This document shows, in pieces, positions 36,476 to 48,990 of a DNA stretch of 64,000 nucleotides. Every line of letters starts with the position of its first letter. Positions within the stretch are counted from its first letter, which is position 1. Source of the DNA: Biomphalaria glabrata (lineage: Eukaryota; Mollusca; Gastropoda; Planorbidae). The translations under genes were made by a program, and so were the position numbers. Location: contig NC_074716.1 in the NCBI RefSeq assembly GCF_947242115.1, forward strand, positions 19,598,090 through 19,662,089, in the 5' to 3' direction. The notes under the pieces were generated by a model that saw only the letters and a program-made list of their open reading frames with translations, had not been told where the DNA came from and ran no database searches.

Positions 36476-39089
36476 AGGAACAAAGAAGACAGGTGGGAAA
36501 TAGGGAAGGGGGGAAATGAAAAGTTAAGAGATGGGGAACTTTAAGGTATGTGTGAATGAGGTTTAAGCAGGAAAAAACAACAAGCAGGAGATGGGGGAAA
36601 AGGATAAGGGAAGGTTGCACAAGGAAGGAGTAAGTGTAAAGTACAGGGATATAAACACACACATATGTATGCACAAAGGTATGCACAACACACCAACATA
36701 AATATATATACTATATACCTTTATAAAAATACTTTGAAATATATAATTTTATTTATAAGTCAAAGACCATCTACTTTCTAAAAACCATTAGTTATAATAC
36801 CTCACCAATCCATCCAGTCAAAATCAATCCATCAGTTTTTTTTGGTTTTTTTTTCATGAATTCAGCTTTCAGTATAAAAAATCCTATAGATGGTGTATGC
36901 GTAGAGTTTTAAATGCATAATAGAATTGCAATAATATGGTACAAAATAATAATAATAATAAATTATAGATTCTGTCAACAACAAATGTTACTTAATGATA
37001 TACCTGCTATAAAATTCAAATAAAGAATATTTAAGCTTAATTATAGCATAAACTTAGTATTGAAATGAATTGAAATATTTTAAATCTTTATAATTAACTA
37101 AGTAATTAATTAAATTAAAGAAAAAAGTAATAAAGAAATGTTATATAATATGATAATATTTATTTTACAAAATAGATTAACCTTGTTCACAAACAAAATT
37201 TTATTTTTTGTATTAAAATAAAGATTCAGAAATAATGTATAGGTCATAGGGACTATAGTATATTAATATTATATATTTAACTATTATGGAATTATTTTAA
37301 ACATTTATGACTGAAAGGTATATTTGTTGATCTACATTTTTTAGTGTATCGAATTTTTTGACACTATTGTGACACTATTTTTAGAGTAAATAACTATCGA
37401 TCTATCTGATTCTAATAGAAACTTTTAGGTCTATGCCTTTAATATTTATCAAAATTCTAGATTCTGCAAAGTGCATGAATCTTAGTTAAGATTGTTTCTT
37501 TTTAAATATAATCTTTTGGGACAGCTATTAAGACAAATTATAATGAATGAGGGACAATAAGAAGTTTAAAAAATAATAAATCTTTCACAGATCAAATAAC
37601 AATGAAAAGTAACTTGAGGGAAACATCATTTTATACACAAAGAGAAAGTGTTTGACAGATAATAATAGTTTTATATAGCATTCCACCCCAATTATAATTG
37701 ATAAATGTTATTCGATAATTCCTTTCAACATATATTCTTTGTGTGTTGTGTCTTTAGGTACTCTTTTGTGAAATGTTTTTGATGGTGGTGTTCTTATTTT
37801 AGACTTTAACAAACTAAGATGATGTGCAACAACAGGATTAATATTTTGAAATTGAGAGTTAAGTCATTCAACTAAAATAAAGTTTGATGATAATGAATAG
37901 TTAATCTAATGTTTCTGTTAATTAGAGATCATTGTTGGTCATCATATGGTTATTTCAGGCAACCTGTTTCACGCTCAAATGGCACTTGTTTTTCATTAAT
38001 ACTTGTATTTTATGATAGTTATTTAGTTGTTTTTATTATACCTAGAGTCTAGATCTAGATATCTTGCTACAACAATCTAGTGTACTATTTATTGTTCAAA
38101 AGCTAGATCTATGCTAATGACATCAATCTATCAAATCTAGAAATAGAGTCTATAATAATAATATATATCTATATGCTTATTCCTAAAAGATTTATTCAAA
38201 TCATGCTTAGGATAAAGCCTGGATATTAGAAGTAGAAGAAGTTAGATTCTAGATTACATCTATGATCTAGTATGATCTAGAACATAGATCATAGACAATA
38301 ACTTATAAGACATAGATCACTAGATCAATCATTGAATTGATTATTGATGTAGATCTAGGCCTATATAGTATAACTAGTATAACAAAAAGAAGGCCTTTTT
38401 TTTTTTAGGAAAGGGTTAAAACACTATATTCTAGACCTATCTAGAATTCTAATTCTAGAATCTAGATCTATATAATTTATCTGTGATTTGTCAAATCATG
38501 AACTTATTAATCAAAATTAAGAAATTTTAAGAATCAACCAAGTGCAAGAATTTTCCGATGATAATAATTATTATTATAATATTAATAAGAGTCAAGAGAA
38601 AAGTGCAATATTATTGAATATAAATAAATATTCATATTTTAAATCATATTCATTGAAAAATTGAATATAAAATGAGTAGTAGAATTCAAAATTAATGTAG
38701 ACTTATTGTAGAGTCACTTAGACTTGGAGTGGTATAGATAGAGACAGTACCGACGAAAATTTAGAAATTTTATTTATCTCGACAGTAGTCATTTTAAATA
38801 AAATGAATTTTAATATCAAATTCTGTGGGGGAAACAAGAAACTCACTTTTCCCTATAAGTCTAGCTCTAAATAGGAAGTGTCCGTCTCCATGGGCGCTTT
38901 GAATGTTAAAATAACAAACCATGCGCATTCAAATATCTCGCAATTTCTCATAATTAAATATGTACTGCGAGAAATATAACTGCATTGTCGCATCTATTCT
39001 AGATTCAACTTTTTAAACAGTTCGCTTGTTTTTTTTCCTAGGTCTCCATCGTAGACTATATATAGTCTATGGTCTCTATGTAGAGTAGG
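36476..39089. other. No gene seen; AT-rich flank
   Basis: AT-rich sequence with short microsatellites. No domain, splice pair or homologous repeat stands out apart from the CTAGATCT-rich stretch at 38040-38480. It could contain the untranslated first exon and promoter of the kinase gene, but nothing visible fixes them. Confidence 0.5.
38040..38480. repeat. CTAGATCT/AGATCTAG-rich stretch
   Basis: Dense with overlapping words such as TCTAGATCTAGAT, GATCTAGA and CTAGAATTCTAG. Similar clusters lie at 14300-14480, 46875-46945 and 63120-63390. I associate this word bias with pulmonate snail genomes. Confidence 0.6.
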
Positions 39090-39360
39090 CCAAAATCATT
39101 CATTCTTTCTGTGGCATTTTATACTTCTCGAGAGACGATCTTTTCCCTTTGCTAATTCTCTTGTGATGACTAAAGAGGCCAATTCTTGATACACAGCAGC
39201 GGTCACAGGTTGGGCATCTGTAATCACCGGTGCTGTTGCACTTTCACCCTTCTTTCTACTTCTGATGTGAAAGCCATCTGTAATCCAGGACACTTGCTTT
39301 ATGCTTGCTCTACATGTGGCTCTATCCAGTGCCATTTTTTCCCCAATCGACTTATGTCAA
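39090..39360 (-). mobile_element. LINE C-terminal relic with zinc-finger motif
   Basis: Minus-strand reading gives ATCRASIKQVSWITDGFHIR, then, in a shifted frame, CPTCDRCCVSRIGLFSHHKR followed by SKGKR. The CxxC-x-SRIGLxSH pattern is the usual C-terminal zinc finger of animal endonuclease/RT LINEs. Confidence 0.65.
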
Positions 39361-39464
39361 CCTATGGTGTCAACTTTGAAGAGATTCGAATCATGTCATC
39401 AGTAGGCATATACCTATTAAGTGTCGACCAGCGGCTCTTCTGTCTTCTATTAGAGCACCATACA

Positions 39465-39645
39465 GAATGTCTGCCTGGATGGCTGCCTGATCGTGCGGTT
39501 TGCGCGCTGGACTGTCGTTCAGATTTATCGATGGTCGAGGGTTCAAACCCTGCCCGCTCCCATCCCCGTCGTCCTGCGGGAGGTTTGAACTCTGAAGGAA
39601 CATCCGAAACATGTAAAACATTTTACAAACAAACAAACAAACATT
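39465..39645 (+). repeat. tRNA-derived SINE with (AAAC)n tail
   Basis: TGCGGTTTGCGCGCTGGACT resembles a pol III A box and GAGGGTTCAAACCCTGCC a B box, about 35 bp apart. A central part with GTCGTCCTGCGGGAGGTTTG follows, ending in AAACAAACAAACAAAC. It is well preserved. Confidence 0.75.
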
Positions 39646-39829
39646 TTACAAACATGTCCTGGCCTCATATATGCTCTTCGCAGCACATCCTCATTGGTTA
39701 TTTTATCTTGCCACCTTATTTTTAAAAATCCGCCTTAAGCATCGGAGGTGGAAGTTATTCAGCACGACTAGGTTAATCATGTTTCACTATATATACCGTA
39801 AAGTATCACACGCGTAACATCCATGGCGC

Positions 39830-40104
39830 GAAGGGGTTCAATGAACCCGGGCCCACAAGCAATAGGGGCCCACAGCTGTGGCGTAGAAACCATAGCGCGA
39901 AGGAGCTTATTACTGTTGGGCCCATGCCTCAAGGCCAGTTGGAGCCCACATTAGAACTTAGGAAGAACATTTGTTTGTTCATTTTTAAGTATTTTAACTC
40001 TGTTAAGAAGTTGTAAAAACATTGACTTTTAAGTCACTATTACTTATATGCAGTCCTAACTGAATCAAACGTTATGACATAATTACTTTTTTAAAGAAAA
40101 AGGT
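39830..40104. repeat. Left flank of the 0.9-kb array: GGGCCC-rich repeat
   Basis: Contains GAACCCGGGCCCACAAGC, GGGGCCCAC, GTGGCGTAG and a second CCATAGCGCGAAGGAGC block. Related text (GAACCCGGGCCCACGGGTAC) forms the right flank at 46755-46790, so the array may lie inside one larger element. Confidence 0.5.
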
Positions 40105-43100
40105 ACGATCTTTACATTGGAATGTCTTTACATTTAGTTTACTCATTTTTTGTCACACACTAAATTTGTCTTATTGGCTGGAGAGGAGCCCATCAAGATG
40201 TTCTTGAACCCGGAGTACTAGTGTGATATTTACTTGTGTAGCAGGCAGTGGTTACGTCCTATAGTCCTCGCAGTACTGGTGTGATATTTACTTGTGTAGC
40301 AGGCAGTGGTTACGTCGTATACATCTACAGTCTCTGGCCATCACCTAAATTAAAATTTAACTTAACACTAATAGTCCAATATTTAAACTACATGCTTACA
40401 TATTACTTCCTAATGTGTCTTAAAACGAATAGATATTAATTAATAATATCGTTTTATCCCGTGCTTTTAAGAATGTGCGCTTATAATACTGTCTCTAATT
40501 CAGTCACAAGAAAACTGGCACTTGATTTCCAACATCAATTCGGTCCAACAACAAGCCGTGTTTATCCCATCTCCCATTTAGCTCGAGCCTGTCACACAAG
40601 TCCTGGGTTGGATCCCGATACTAAATGAAATATAGATGTTAAATGTTTTCTTGGAGGTTCAGCGAGTGCCTATTTAAATTATCCCGATAGCGGATTCCAG
40701 CAGTGGTTGATTTTGAAACCAATGCGATGCCAATGCCCATACATTCTCATCGTATGACCTCAAAACCATCCATTCGAAGTTTGTTTGTTTCTTTGTTTTC
40801 TTGCGGTGGTTGATTTTTGAAACCAATACGATGCATTGCCCCACACATTCACATTGTATGACCTTAAAACCAATCATTCGAATAACTTTTGTTGTTTTTT
40901 TAAGTTACGATCTTTACATTGGAATGTCTTTACATTTAGTTTACTCATTTTTTGTCACACACTAAATTTGTCTTATTGGCTGGAGAGGAGCCCATCAAGA
41001 TGTTCTTGAACCCGGAGTACTAGTGTGATATTTACTTGTGTAGCAGGCAGTGGTTACGTCCTATAGTCCTCGCAGTACTGGAGAGATATTTACTTGTGTA
41101 GCAGGCAGTGGTTACGTCCTATGGTCCTCGCAGTACTGGAGAGATATTCACTTGTGTAGCAGGCAGTGGTTACGTCCTATAGTCCTCGCAGTACTGGTGT
41201 GATATTTACTTGTGTAGCAGGCAGTGGTTACGTCGTATACATCTACAGTCTCTGGCCATCACCTAAATTAAAATTTAACTTAACACTAATAGTCCAATAT
41301 TTAAACTACATGCTTACATATTACTTCCTAATGTGTCTTAAAACGAATAGATATTAATTAATAATATCGTTTTATCCCGTGCTTTTAAGAATGTGCGCTT
41401 ATAATACTGTCTCTAATTCAGTCACAAGAAAACTGGCACTTGATTTCCAACATCAATTCGGTCCAACAACAAGCCGTGTTTATCCCATCTCCCATTTAGC
41501 TCGAGCCTGTCACACAAGTCCTGGGTTGGATCCCGATACTAAATGAAATATAGATGTTAAATGTTTTCTTGGAGGTTCAGCGAGTGCCTATTTAAATTAT
41601 CCCGATAGCGGATTCCAGCAGTGGTTGATTTTGAAACCAATGCGATGCCAATGCCCATACATTCTCATCGTATGACCTCAAAACCATCCATTCGAAGTTT
41701 GTTTGTTTCTTTGTTTTCTTGCGGTGGTTGATTTTTGAAACCAATACGATGCATTGCCCCACACATTCACATTGTATGACCTTAAAACCAATCATTCGAA
41801 TAACTTTTGTTGTTTTTTTAAGTTACGATCTTTACATTGGAATGTCTTTACATTTAGTTTACTCATTTTTTGTCACACACTAAATTTGTCTTATTGGCTG
41901 GAGAGGAGCCCATCAAGATGTTCTTGAACCCGGAGTACTAGTGTGATATTTACTTGTGTAGCAGGCAGTGGTTACGTCCTATAGTCCTCGCAGTACTGGA
42001 GAGATATTTACTTGTGTAGCAGGCAGTGGTTACGTCCTATGGTCCTCGCAGTACTGGAGAGATATTCACTTGTGTAGCAGGCAGTGGTTACGTCCTATAG
42101 TCCTCGCAGTACTGGTGTGATATTTACTTGTGTAGCAGGCAGTGGTTACGTCGTATACATCTACAGTCTCTGGCCATCACCTAAATTAAAATTTAACTTA
42201 ACACTAATAGTCCAATATTTAAACTACATGCTTACATATTACTTCCTAATGTGTCTTAAAACGAATAGATATTAATTAATAATATCGTTTTATCCCGTGC
42301 TTTTAAGAATGTGCGCTTATAATACTGTCTCTAATTCAGTCACAAGAAAACTGGCACTTGATTTCCAACATCAATTCGGTCCAACAACAAGCCGTGTTTA
42401 TCCCATCTCCCATTTAGCTCGAGCCTGTCACACAAGTCCTGGGTTGGATCCCGATACTAAATGAAATATAGATGTTAAATGTTTTCTTGGAGGTTCAGCG
42501 AGTGCCTATTTAAATTATCCCGATAGCGGATTCCAGCAGTGGTTGATTTTGAAACCAATGCGATGCCAATGCCCATACATTCTCATCGTATGACCTCAAA
42601 ACCATCCATTCGAAGTTTGTTTGTTTCTTTGTTTTCTTGCGGTGGTTGATTTTTGAAACCAATACGATGCATTGCCCCACACATTCACATTGTATGACCT
42701 TAAAACCAATCATTCGAATAACTTTTGTTGTTTTTTTAAGTTACGATCTTTACATTGGAATGTCTTTACATTTAGTTTACTCATTTTTTGTCACACACTA
42801 AATTTGTCTTATTGGCTGGAGAGGAGCCCATCAAGATGTTCTTGAACCCGGAGTACTAGTGTGATATTTACTTGTGTAGCAGGCAGTGGTTACGTCCTAT
42901 AGTCCTCGCAGTACTGGAGAGATATTTACTTGTGTAGCAGGCAGTGGTTACGTCCTATGGTCCTCGCAGTACTGGAGAGATATTCACTTGTGTAGCAGGC
43001 AGTGGTTACGTCCTATAGTCCTCGCAGTACTGGTGTGATATTTACTTGTGTAGCAGGCAGTGGTTACGTCGTATACATCTACAGTCTCTGGCCATCACCT

Positions 43101-46100
43101 AAATTAAAATTTAACTTAACACTAACAGTCCAATATTTAAACTACATGCTTACATATTACTTCCTAATGTGTCTTAAAACGAATAGATATTAATTAATAA
43201 TATCGTTTTATCCCGTGCTTTTAAGAATGTGCGCTTATAATTCTGTCTCTAATTCAGTCACAAGAAAACTGGCACTTGATTTCCAACATCAATTCGGTCC
43301 AACAACAAGCGGTGTTTATCCCATCTCCCATTTAGCTCGAGCCTGTCACACAAGTCCTGGGTTGGATCCCGATACTAAATGAAATATAGATGTTAAATGT
43401 TTTCTTGGAGGTTCAGCGAGTGCCTATTTAAATTATCCCGATAGCGGATTCCAGCGGTGGTTGATTTTGAAACCAATACGATGCCAATGCCCATACATTC
43501 TCATCGTATGACCTCAAAACCATCCATTCGATGTTTGTTTGTTTCTTTGTTTTCTTGCGGTGGTTGATTTTGAAACCAATACGAAGCCAATGCCCATACA
43601 TTCTCATCGTATGACCTCAAAACCATCCATTTGAAGTTTGTTTGTTTCTTTGTTTTCTTGCCGTGGTTGATTTTTGAAACCAATACGATGCATTGCCCCA
43701 CACATTCACATTGTATGACCTCAAAACCAATCATTCGAATAAATTTTGTTGTTTTTTTAAGTTACGATCTTTACATTGGAATGTCTTTGCATTTAGATTA
43801 CTCTTTTTTGTCACACACTAAATTTGTCTTATTGACTGGAGAGGAGCCCATCAAGATGTTCTTGAACCCGGAGTACTAGTGTGATATTTACTTGTGTAGC
43901 AGGCAGTGGTTACGTCCTATAGTCCTCGCAGTACTGGTTTGATATTTACTTGTGTAGCAGGCAGTGGTTACGTCGTATACATCTACAGTCTCTGGCCATC
44001 ACCTAAATTAAAATTTAACTTAACACTAATAGTCCAATATTTAAACTACATGCTTACATATTACTTCCTAATGTGTCTTAAAACGAATAGATATTAATTA
44101 ATAATATCGTTTTATCCCGTGCTTTTAAGAATGTGCGCTTATAATACTGTCTCTAATTCAGTCACAAGAAAACTGGCACTTGATTTCCAACATCAATTCG
44201 GTCCAACAACAAGTGGTGTTTATCCCATCTCCCATTTAGCTCGAGCCTGTCACACAAGTCCTGGGTTGGATCCCGATACTAAATGAAATATAGATGTTAA
44301 ATGTTTTCTTGGAGGTTCAGCGAGTGCCTATTTAAATTATCCCGATAGCGGATTCCAGCGGTGGTTGATTTTGAAACCAATACGATGCCAATGCCCATAC
44401 ATTCTTATCGTATGACCTCAAAACCATCCATTTGATGTTTGTTTGTTTCTTTGTTTTCTTGCGGTGGTTGATTTTGAAACCAATACGATGCTAATGCCCA
44501 TACATTCTCATCGTATGACCTCAAAACCATCCATTCGAAGTTTGTTTGTTTCTTTGTTTTCTTGCGGTGGTTGATTTTTGAAACCAATACGATGCATTGC
44601 CCCACACATTCACATTGTATGACCTTAAAACCAATCATTCGAATAACTTTTGTTGTTTTTTTAAGTTACGATCTTTACTTTGGAATGTCTTTGCATTTAG
44701 ATTATTCATTTTTGTCACACACTAAATTTGTCTTATTGGCTGGAGAGGAGCCCATCAAGATGTTCTTGAACCCGGAGTACTAGTGTGATATTTACTTGTG
44801 TAGCAGGCAGTGGTTACGTCCTATAGTCCTCGCAGTACTGGAGAGATATTTACTTGTGTAGCAGGCAGTGGTTACGTCCTATGGTCCTCGCAGTACTGGA
44901 GAGATATTCACTTGTGTAGCAGGCAGTGGTTACGTCCTATAGTCCTCGCAGTACTGGTGTGATATTTACTGGTGTAGCAGGCAGTGGTTACGTCGTAGCC
45001 TATACATCTACAGTCTCTGGCCATCACCTAAATTAAAATTTAACCTAACAGTAATAGTCCAATATTTAAACTACATGCTTACATATTACTTTCTAATGTG
45101 TCTTAAAACGAATAGATATTAATTAATAATATCGTTTTATCCCGTGCTTTTAAGAATGTGCGCTTATAATTCTGTCTCTAATTCAGTCACAAGAAAACTG
45201 GCACTTGATTTCCAACATCAATTCGGTCCAACAACAAGCCGTGTTTATCCCATCTCCCATTTAGCTCGAGCCTGTCACACAATTCCTGGGTTGGATCCCG
45301 ATACTAAATGAAATATAGATGTTAAATGTTTTCTTGGAGGTTCAGCGAGTGCCTATTTAAATTATCCCGATAGCGGATTCCAGCGGTGGTTGATTTTGAA
45401 ACCAATACGATGCCAATGCCCATACATTCTCATCGTATGACCTCAAAACCATCCATTCGATGTTTGTTTGTTTCTTTGTTTTCTTGCGGTGGTTGATTTT
45501 GGAACCAATACGAAGCCAATGCCCCACACATTCACATTGTATGACCTCAAAACCAATCATTCGAATAACTTTTGTTATTTTTTTTTAAGTTACGATCTTT
45601 ACATTGGAATGTCTTTGCATTTAGATTACTCATTTTTGTCACACACTAAATTTGTCTTATTGGCTGGAGAGGAGCCCATCAAGATGTTCTTGAACCCGGA
45701 GTACTAGTGTGATATTTACTTGTGTAGCAAGCAGTGGTTACGTCCTATAGTCCTCGCAGTACTGGAGAGATATTCACTTGTGTAGCAGGCAGTGGTTACG
45801 TCCTATAGTCCTCGCAGTACTGGTGTGATATTTACTTGTGTAGCAGGCAGTGGTTACGTCGTATACATCTACAGTCTCTGGCCATCACCTAAATTAAAAT
45901 TTAACTTAACACTAATAGTCCAATATTTAAACTACATGCTTAAATATTACTTCCTAATGTGTCTTAAAACGAATAGATATTAATTAATAATATCGTTTTA
46001 TCCCGTGCTTTTAAGAATGTGCGCTTATAATTCTGTCTCTAATTCAGTCACAAGAAAACTGGCACTTGATTTCCAACATCAATTCGGTCCAACAACAAGC

Positions 46101-46740
46101 CGTGTTTATCCCATCTCCCATTTAGCTCGAGCCTGTCACACAATTCCTGGGTTGGATCCCGATACTAAATGAAATATAGATGTTAAATGTTTTCTTGGAG
46201 GTTCAGCGAGTGCCTATTTAAATTATCCCGATAGCGGATTCCAGCGGTGGTTGATTTTGAAACCAATATGATGCCAATGCCCATACATTCTCATCGTATG
46301 ACCTCAAAACCATCCATTTGATGTTTGTTTCTTTGTTTTCTTGCGGTGGTTGATTTTGAAACCAATACGATGCCAATGCCCATACATTCTCATCGTATGA
46401 CCTCAAAACCATCCATTCGATGTTTGTTTGTTTCTTTGTTTTCTTGCGGTGGTTGATTTTGAAACCAATACGATGCCAATGCCCATACATTCTCATCGTA
46501 TGACCTCAAAACCATCCATTCGAAGTTTGTTTGTTTCTTTGTTTTCTTGCGGTGGTTGATTTTTGAAACCAATACGATGCATTGCCCCACACATTCACAT
46601 TGTATGACCTCAAAACCAATCATTCGAATAACTTCTGTTGTTTTTTTAAGTTACGATCTTTACATTGGAATGTCTTTGCATTTAGATTACTCATTTTTGA
46701 CACACACTAAATTTGTCTTATTGGCTGGAGGGGGGCCCAC
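40105..46740 (+). repeat. Tandem array of seven 0.80-1.06 kb monomers plus a partial one
   Basis: Taking ACGATCTTTACATTGG as the start, monomers begin at 40105, 40907, 41825, 42743, 43764, 44668, 45592 and 46653, giving lengths 802, 918, 918, 1021, 904, 924 and 1061 bp. The last is partial and ends near 46740. Each holds a 58-bp sub-repeat (ACTTGTGTAGCAGGCAGTGG and onward) in 2, 4, 4, 4, 2, 4 and 3 copies, and a 103-bp sub-repeat (GTGGTTGATTTTGAAACCAA and onward) in 2, 2, 2, 3, 3, 2 and 4 copies. The 63- to 92-codon frames that recur in each monomer have no recognised domain, and I do not call them genes. Monomers 2 and 3 look identical, so recent unequal exchange or amplification is likely. 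Confidence 0.95.
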
Positions 46741-47051
46741 CAAGATGCTCTTGAACCCGGGCCCACGGGTACCTTGCTACACCACTGTTGGTAGTGGTAG
46801 TTTTCTGCAGCCGTGACAAATGGTGCCCATTGCCTTGGCTATAATATCCTGTTGTTGATGTCTTTGTCAAGTACCACATCTAGACTATACATGTAGATCT
46901 CTATTATTACGACTCTATATATTATAGATTAGAACTAGATCTAGCTGCAAATTATCGCGATCCTTCATTTATCCTTATTACGTCTGATGCACTGTTGGGG
47001 CACCGCACAGGCCCGTTCATTCTTTTATGTTGTCTTCCCATCGCTTTCTCT
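46741..47051. other. No gene seen; junction between two tandem arrays
   Basis: Holds the GGGCCC-rich flank and CTTGCTACACCACTGTTGG to about 46795, then a short CTAGATCT-rich stretch (46875-46945). No coding signal. Confidence 0.5.
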
Positions 47052-47995
47052 GTCTGCACCTTCTTTACAAAGCTTATAGCCTACCAACACTCTCTGCACC
47101 TTCTTTACAAAGCTTATAGCCTACCAACACTCTCTGCACCTTCTTTACAAAGCTTATAGCCTACCAAAACTGTCTGCACCTTCTTTACAAAGCTTATAGC
47201 CTACCAAAACTCTCTGCACCTTCTTTACAAAGCTTATAGCCTACCAACACTCTCTGCACCTTCTTTACAAAGCTTATAGCCTACCAACTCTCTCTGCACC
47301 TTCTTTACAAAGCTTATAGCCTACCAACACTCTCTGCACCTTCTTTACAAAGCTTATAGCATACCAAAACTCTCTGCACCTTCTTTACAAAGCTTATAGC
47401 CTACCAACACTCTCTGCACCTTCTTTACAAAGCTTATAGCCTACCAACTCTCTCTGCACCTTCTTTACAAAGCTTATAGCCTACCAACACTCTCTGCACC
47501 TTCTTTACAAAGCTTATAGCATACCAAAACTCTCTGCACCTTCTTTACAAAGCTTATAGCCTACCAACACTCTCTGCACCTTCTTTACAAAGCTTATATC
47601 ATACCAACACTCTCTGCACCTTCTTTACAAAGCTTATAGCCTACCAACACTCTCTGCACCTTCTTTACAAAGCTTATAGCCTACCAAAACTGTCTGCACC
47701 TTCTTTACAAAGCTTATAGCATACCAACACTCTCTGCACCTTCTTTACAAAGCTTATAGCCTACCAACACTCTCTGCACCTTCTTTACAAAGCTTATAGC
47801 CTACCAAAACTGTCTGCACCTTCTTTACAAAGCTTATATCATACCAACACTCTCTGCACCTTCTTTACAAAGCTTATAGTCTACCAACTCTCTCTGCACC
47901 TTCTTTACAAAGCTTATAGCCTACCAAAACTCTCTGCACCTTCTTTACAAAGCTTATAGCATACCAAAACTGTCTGCATCTTCTTTACAAAGCTA
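47052..47995. repeat. 40-bp minisatellite with a HindIII site, about 23.6 copies
   Basis: The unit runs TTCTTTACAAAGCTTATAGC and CTACCAACACTCTCTGCACC, with no length variants over more than 23 copies. Point variants (AACAC/AAAAC/AACTC, CTACC/ATACC, TAGC/TATC, TCTCTG/TGTCTG) recur in blocks, which suggests multi-unit duplications. Almost every unit carries AAGCTT. Confidence 0.97.
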
Positions 47996-48534
47996 ATACC
48001 AATTCTATCTGTCAAGTACAAACACGTTCATTTATTTCTCTTACTTCCCATTCTCGAATCTAGTTGAAAGTGTACACAACAGGCTACCGGTACTAAATGT
48101 AAAAAAACAAAACAAAAAACAAGGAAATGTTAATATTTTCGTAGGGAAAAATGACATTGTTTTTGTAGCTGGAGAGAGCCTAGCATTGAAATAGGTCAGA
48201 CTTTTAAATATACCTTGATATTGTCGTATACAATACATTTTACTGCAAATATTGATAACTATAGCAGCAAAAAAAGTAAACAGATATTACGATTACAAAG
48301 AAAAATGTCCCCCTTTAGTATTAGCGAAAAGGCCTTGGCAATGTTTTATCATGCTCACATCTGTAGTACCTGGTATTTTAGGTTTCGATACCACTACCTG
48401 GTATGGTGACCTGAACGTTAAAAATAAAAATCATAAAATCCTAAATGCTGCTAGTAAGTTCATTGGTAAAAACTAAACCCATTTTGGCAACTTTCCCTTA
48501 GATAATACATCGGTTTTTGTTTTAAAGTATTTTT

Positions 48535-48990
48535 TTACAAAGCTCTATTTCAACTCACTCTGTATGTCTGTTAGTATGGGTGAAAGTTTGTACACGTGAT
48601 TTCTCCCACACCCAATCTCGGATCATGCTGAAATTTTGCACAATTATTTCTTTTACTCGACAAAACAAGAATCAATAATAATAGAAAAAAAAAAGACAAC
48701 TAACCATTCAGTTAATAAATTATTTTGTTTCATATCTCAAACAAGGGAAAGAAATTGTAATTGACAAATGTGGTGGTATAAGCTGAATTAGTCCCCTTTA
48801 TAGTTCGTCATCCGAGTCTTTAGTGATCATAAACCTGAAAAATAGGACAAGTCTATAGAAACAATCTTCCATGTTCATAAGCTCTCCACTAGCCAAGTGG
48901 TTACTTAGCTTGAGAAGCAAGAGAAGGCTTGAGCCATGAGGTCAAATTAGGTCGTTCCCTCTATTTTTATTTTTTTATATTTTTATAAAT
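48535..48990 (-). repeat. Dispersed repeat (copy C), reverse orientation
   Basis: The minus strand matches 35575-36062 and the flanks of the 49-bp minisatellite: TTCTCAAGCTAAGTAACCAC then TTGGCTAGTGGAGAGCTTATG, TTGATTCTTGTTTTGTCGAG, AAATTTCAGCATGATCCGAG and CAGAGTGAGTTGAAATAGAG then CTTTGTAAAA. It shows the unexpanded form of the segment amplified at 20410-21917. Confidence 0.75.

Noticed and set aside
39186-39725. 179-codon plus-strand open frame
   Set aside because: It runs through an antisense LINE tail and a SINE; the protein has no family resemblance.
40248-46816. Recurrent 63-92-codon open frames in every monomer of the 0.9-kb array
   Set aside because: They repeat only because the monomer repeats. 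They have no known domain and cross the 58-bp and 103-bp sub-repeat boundaries.
47052-47995. CRISPR-like array
   Set aside because: Units are directly adjacent with point variants only, so this is a minisatellite.
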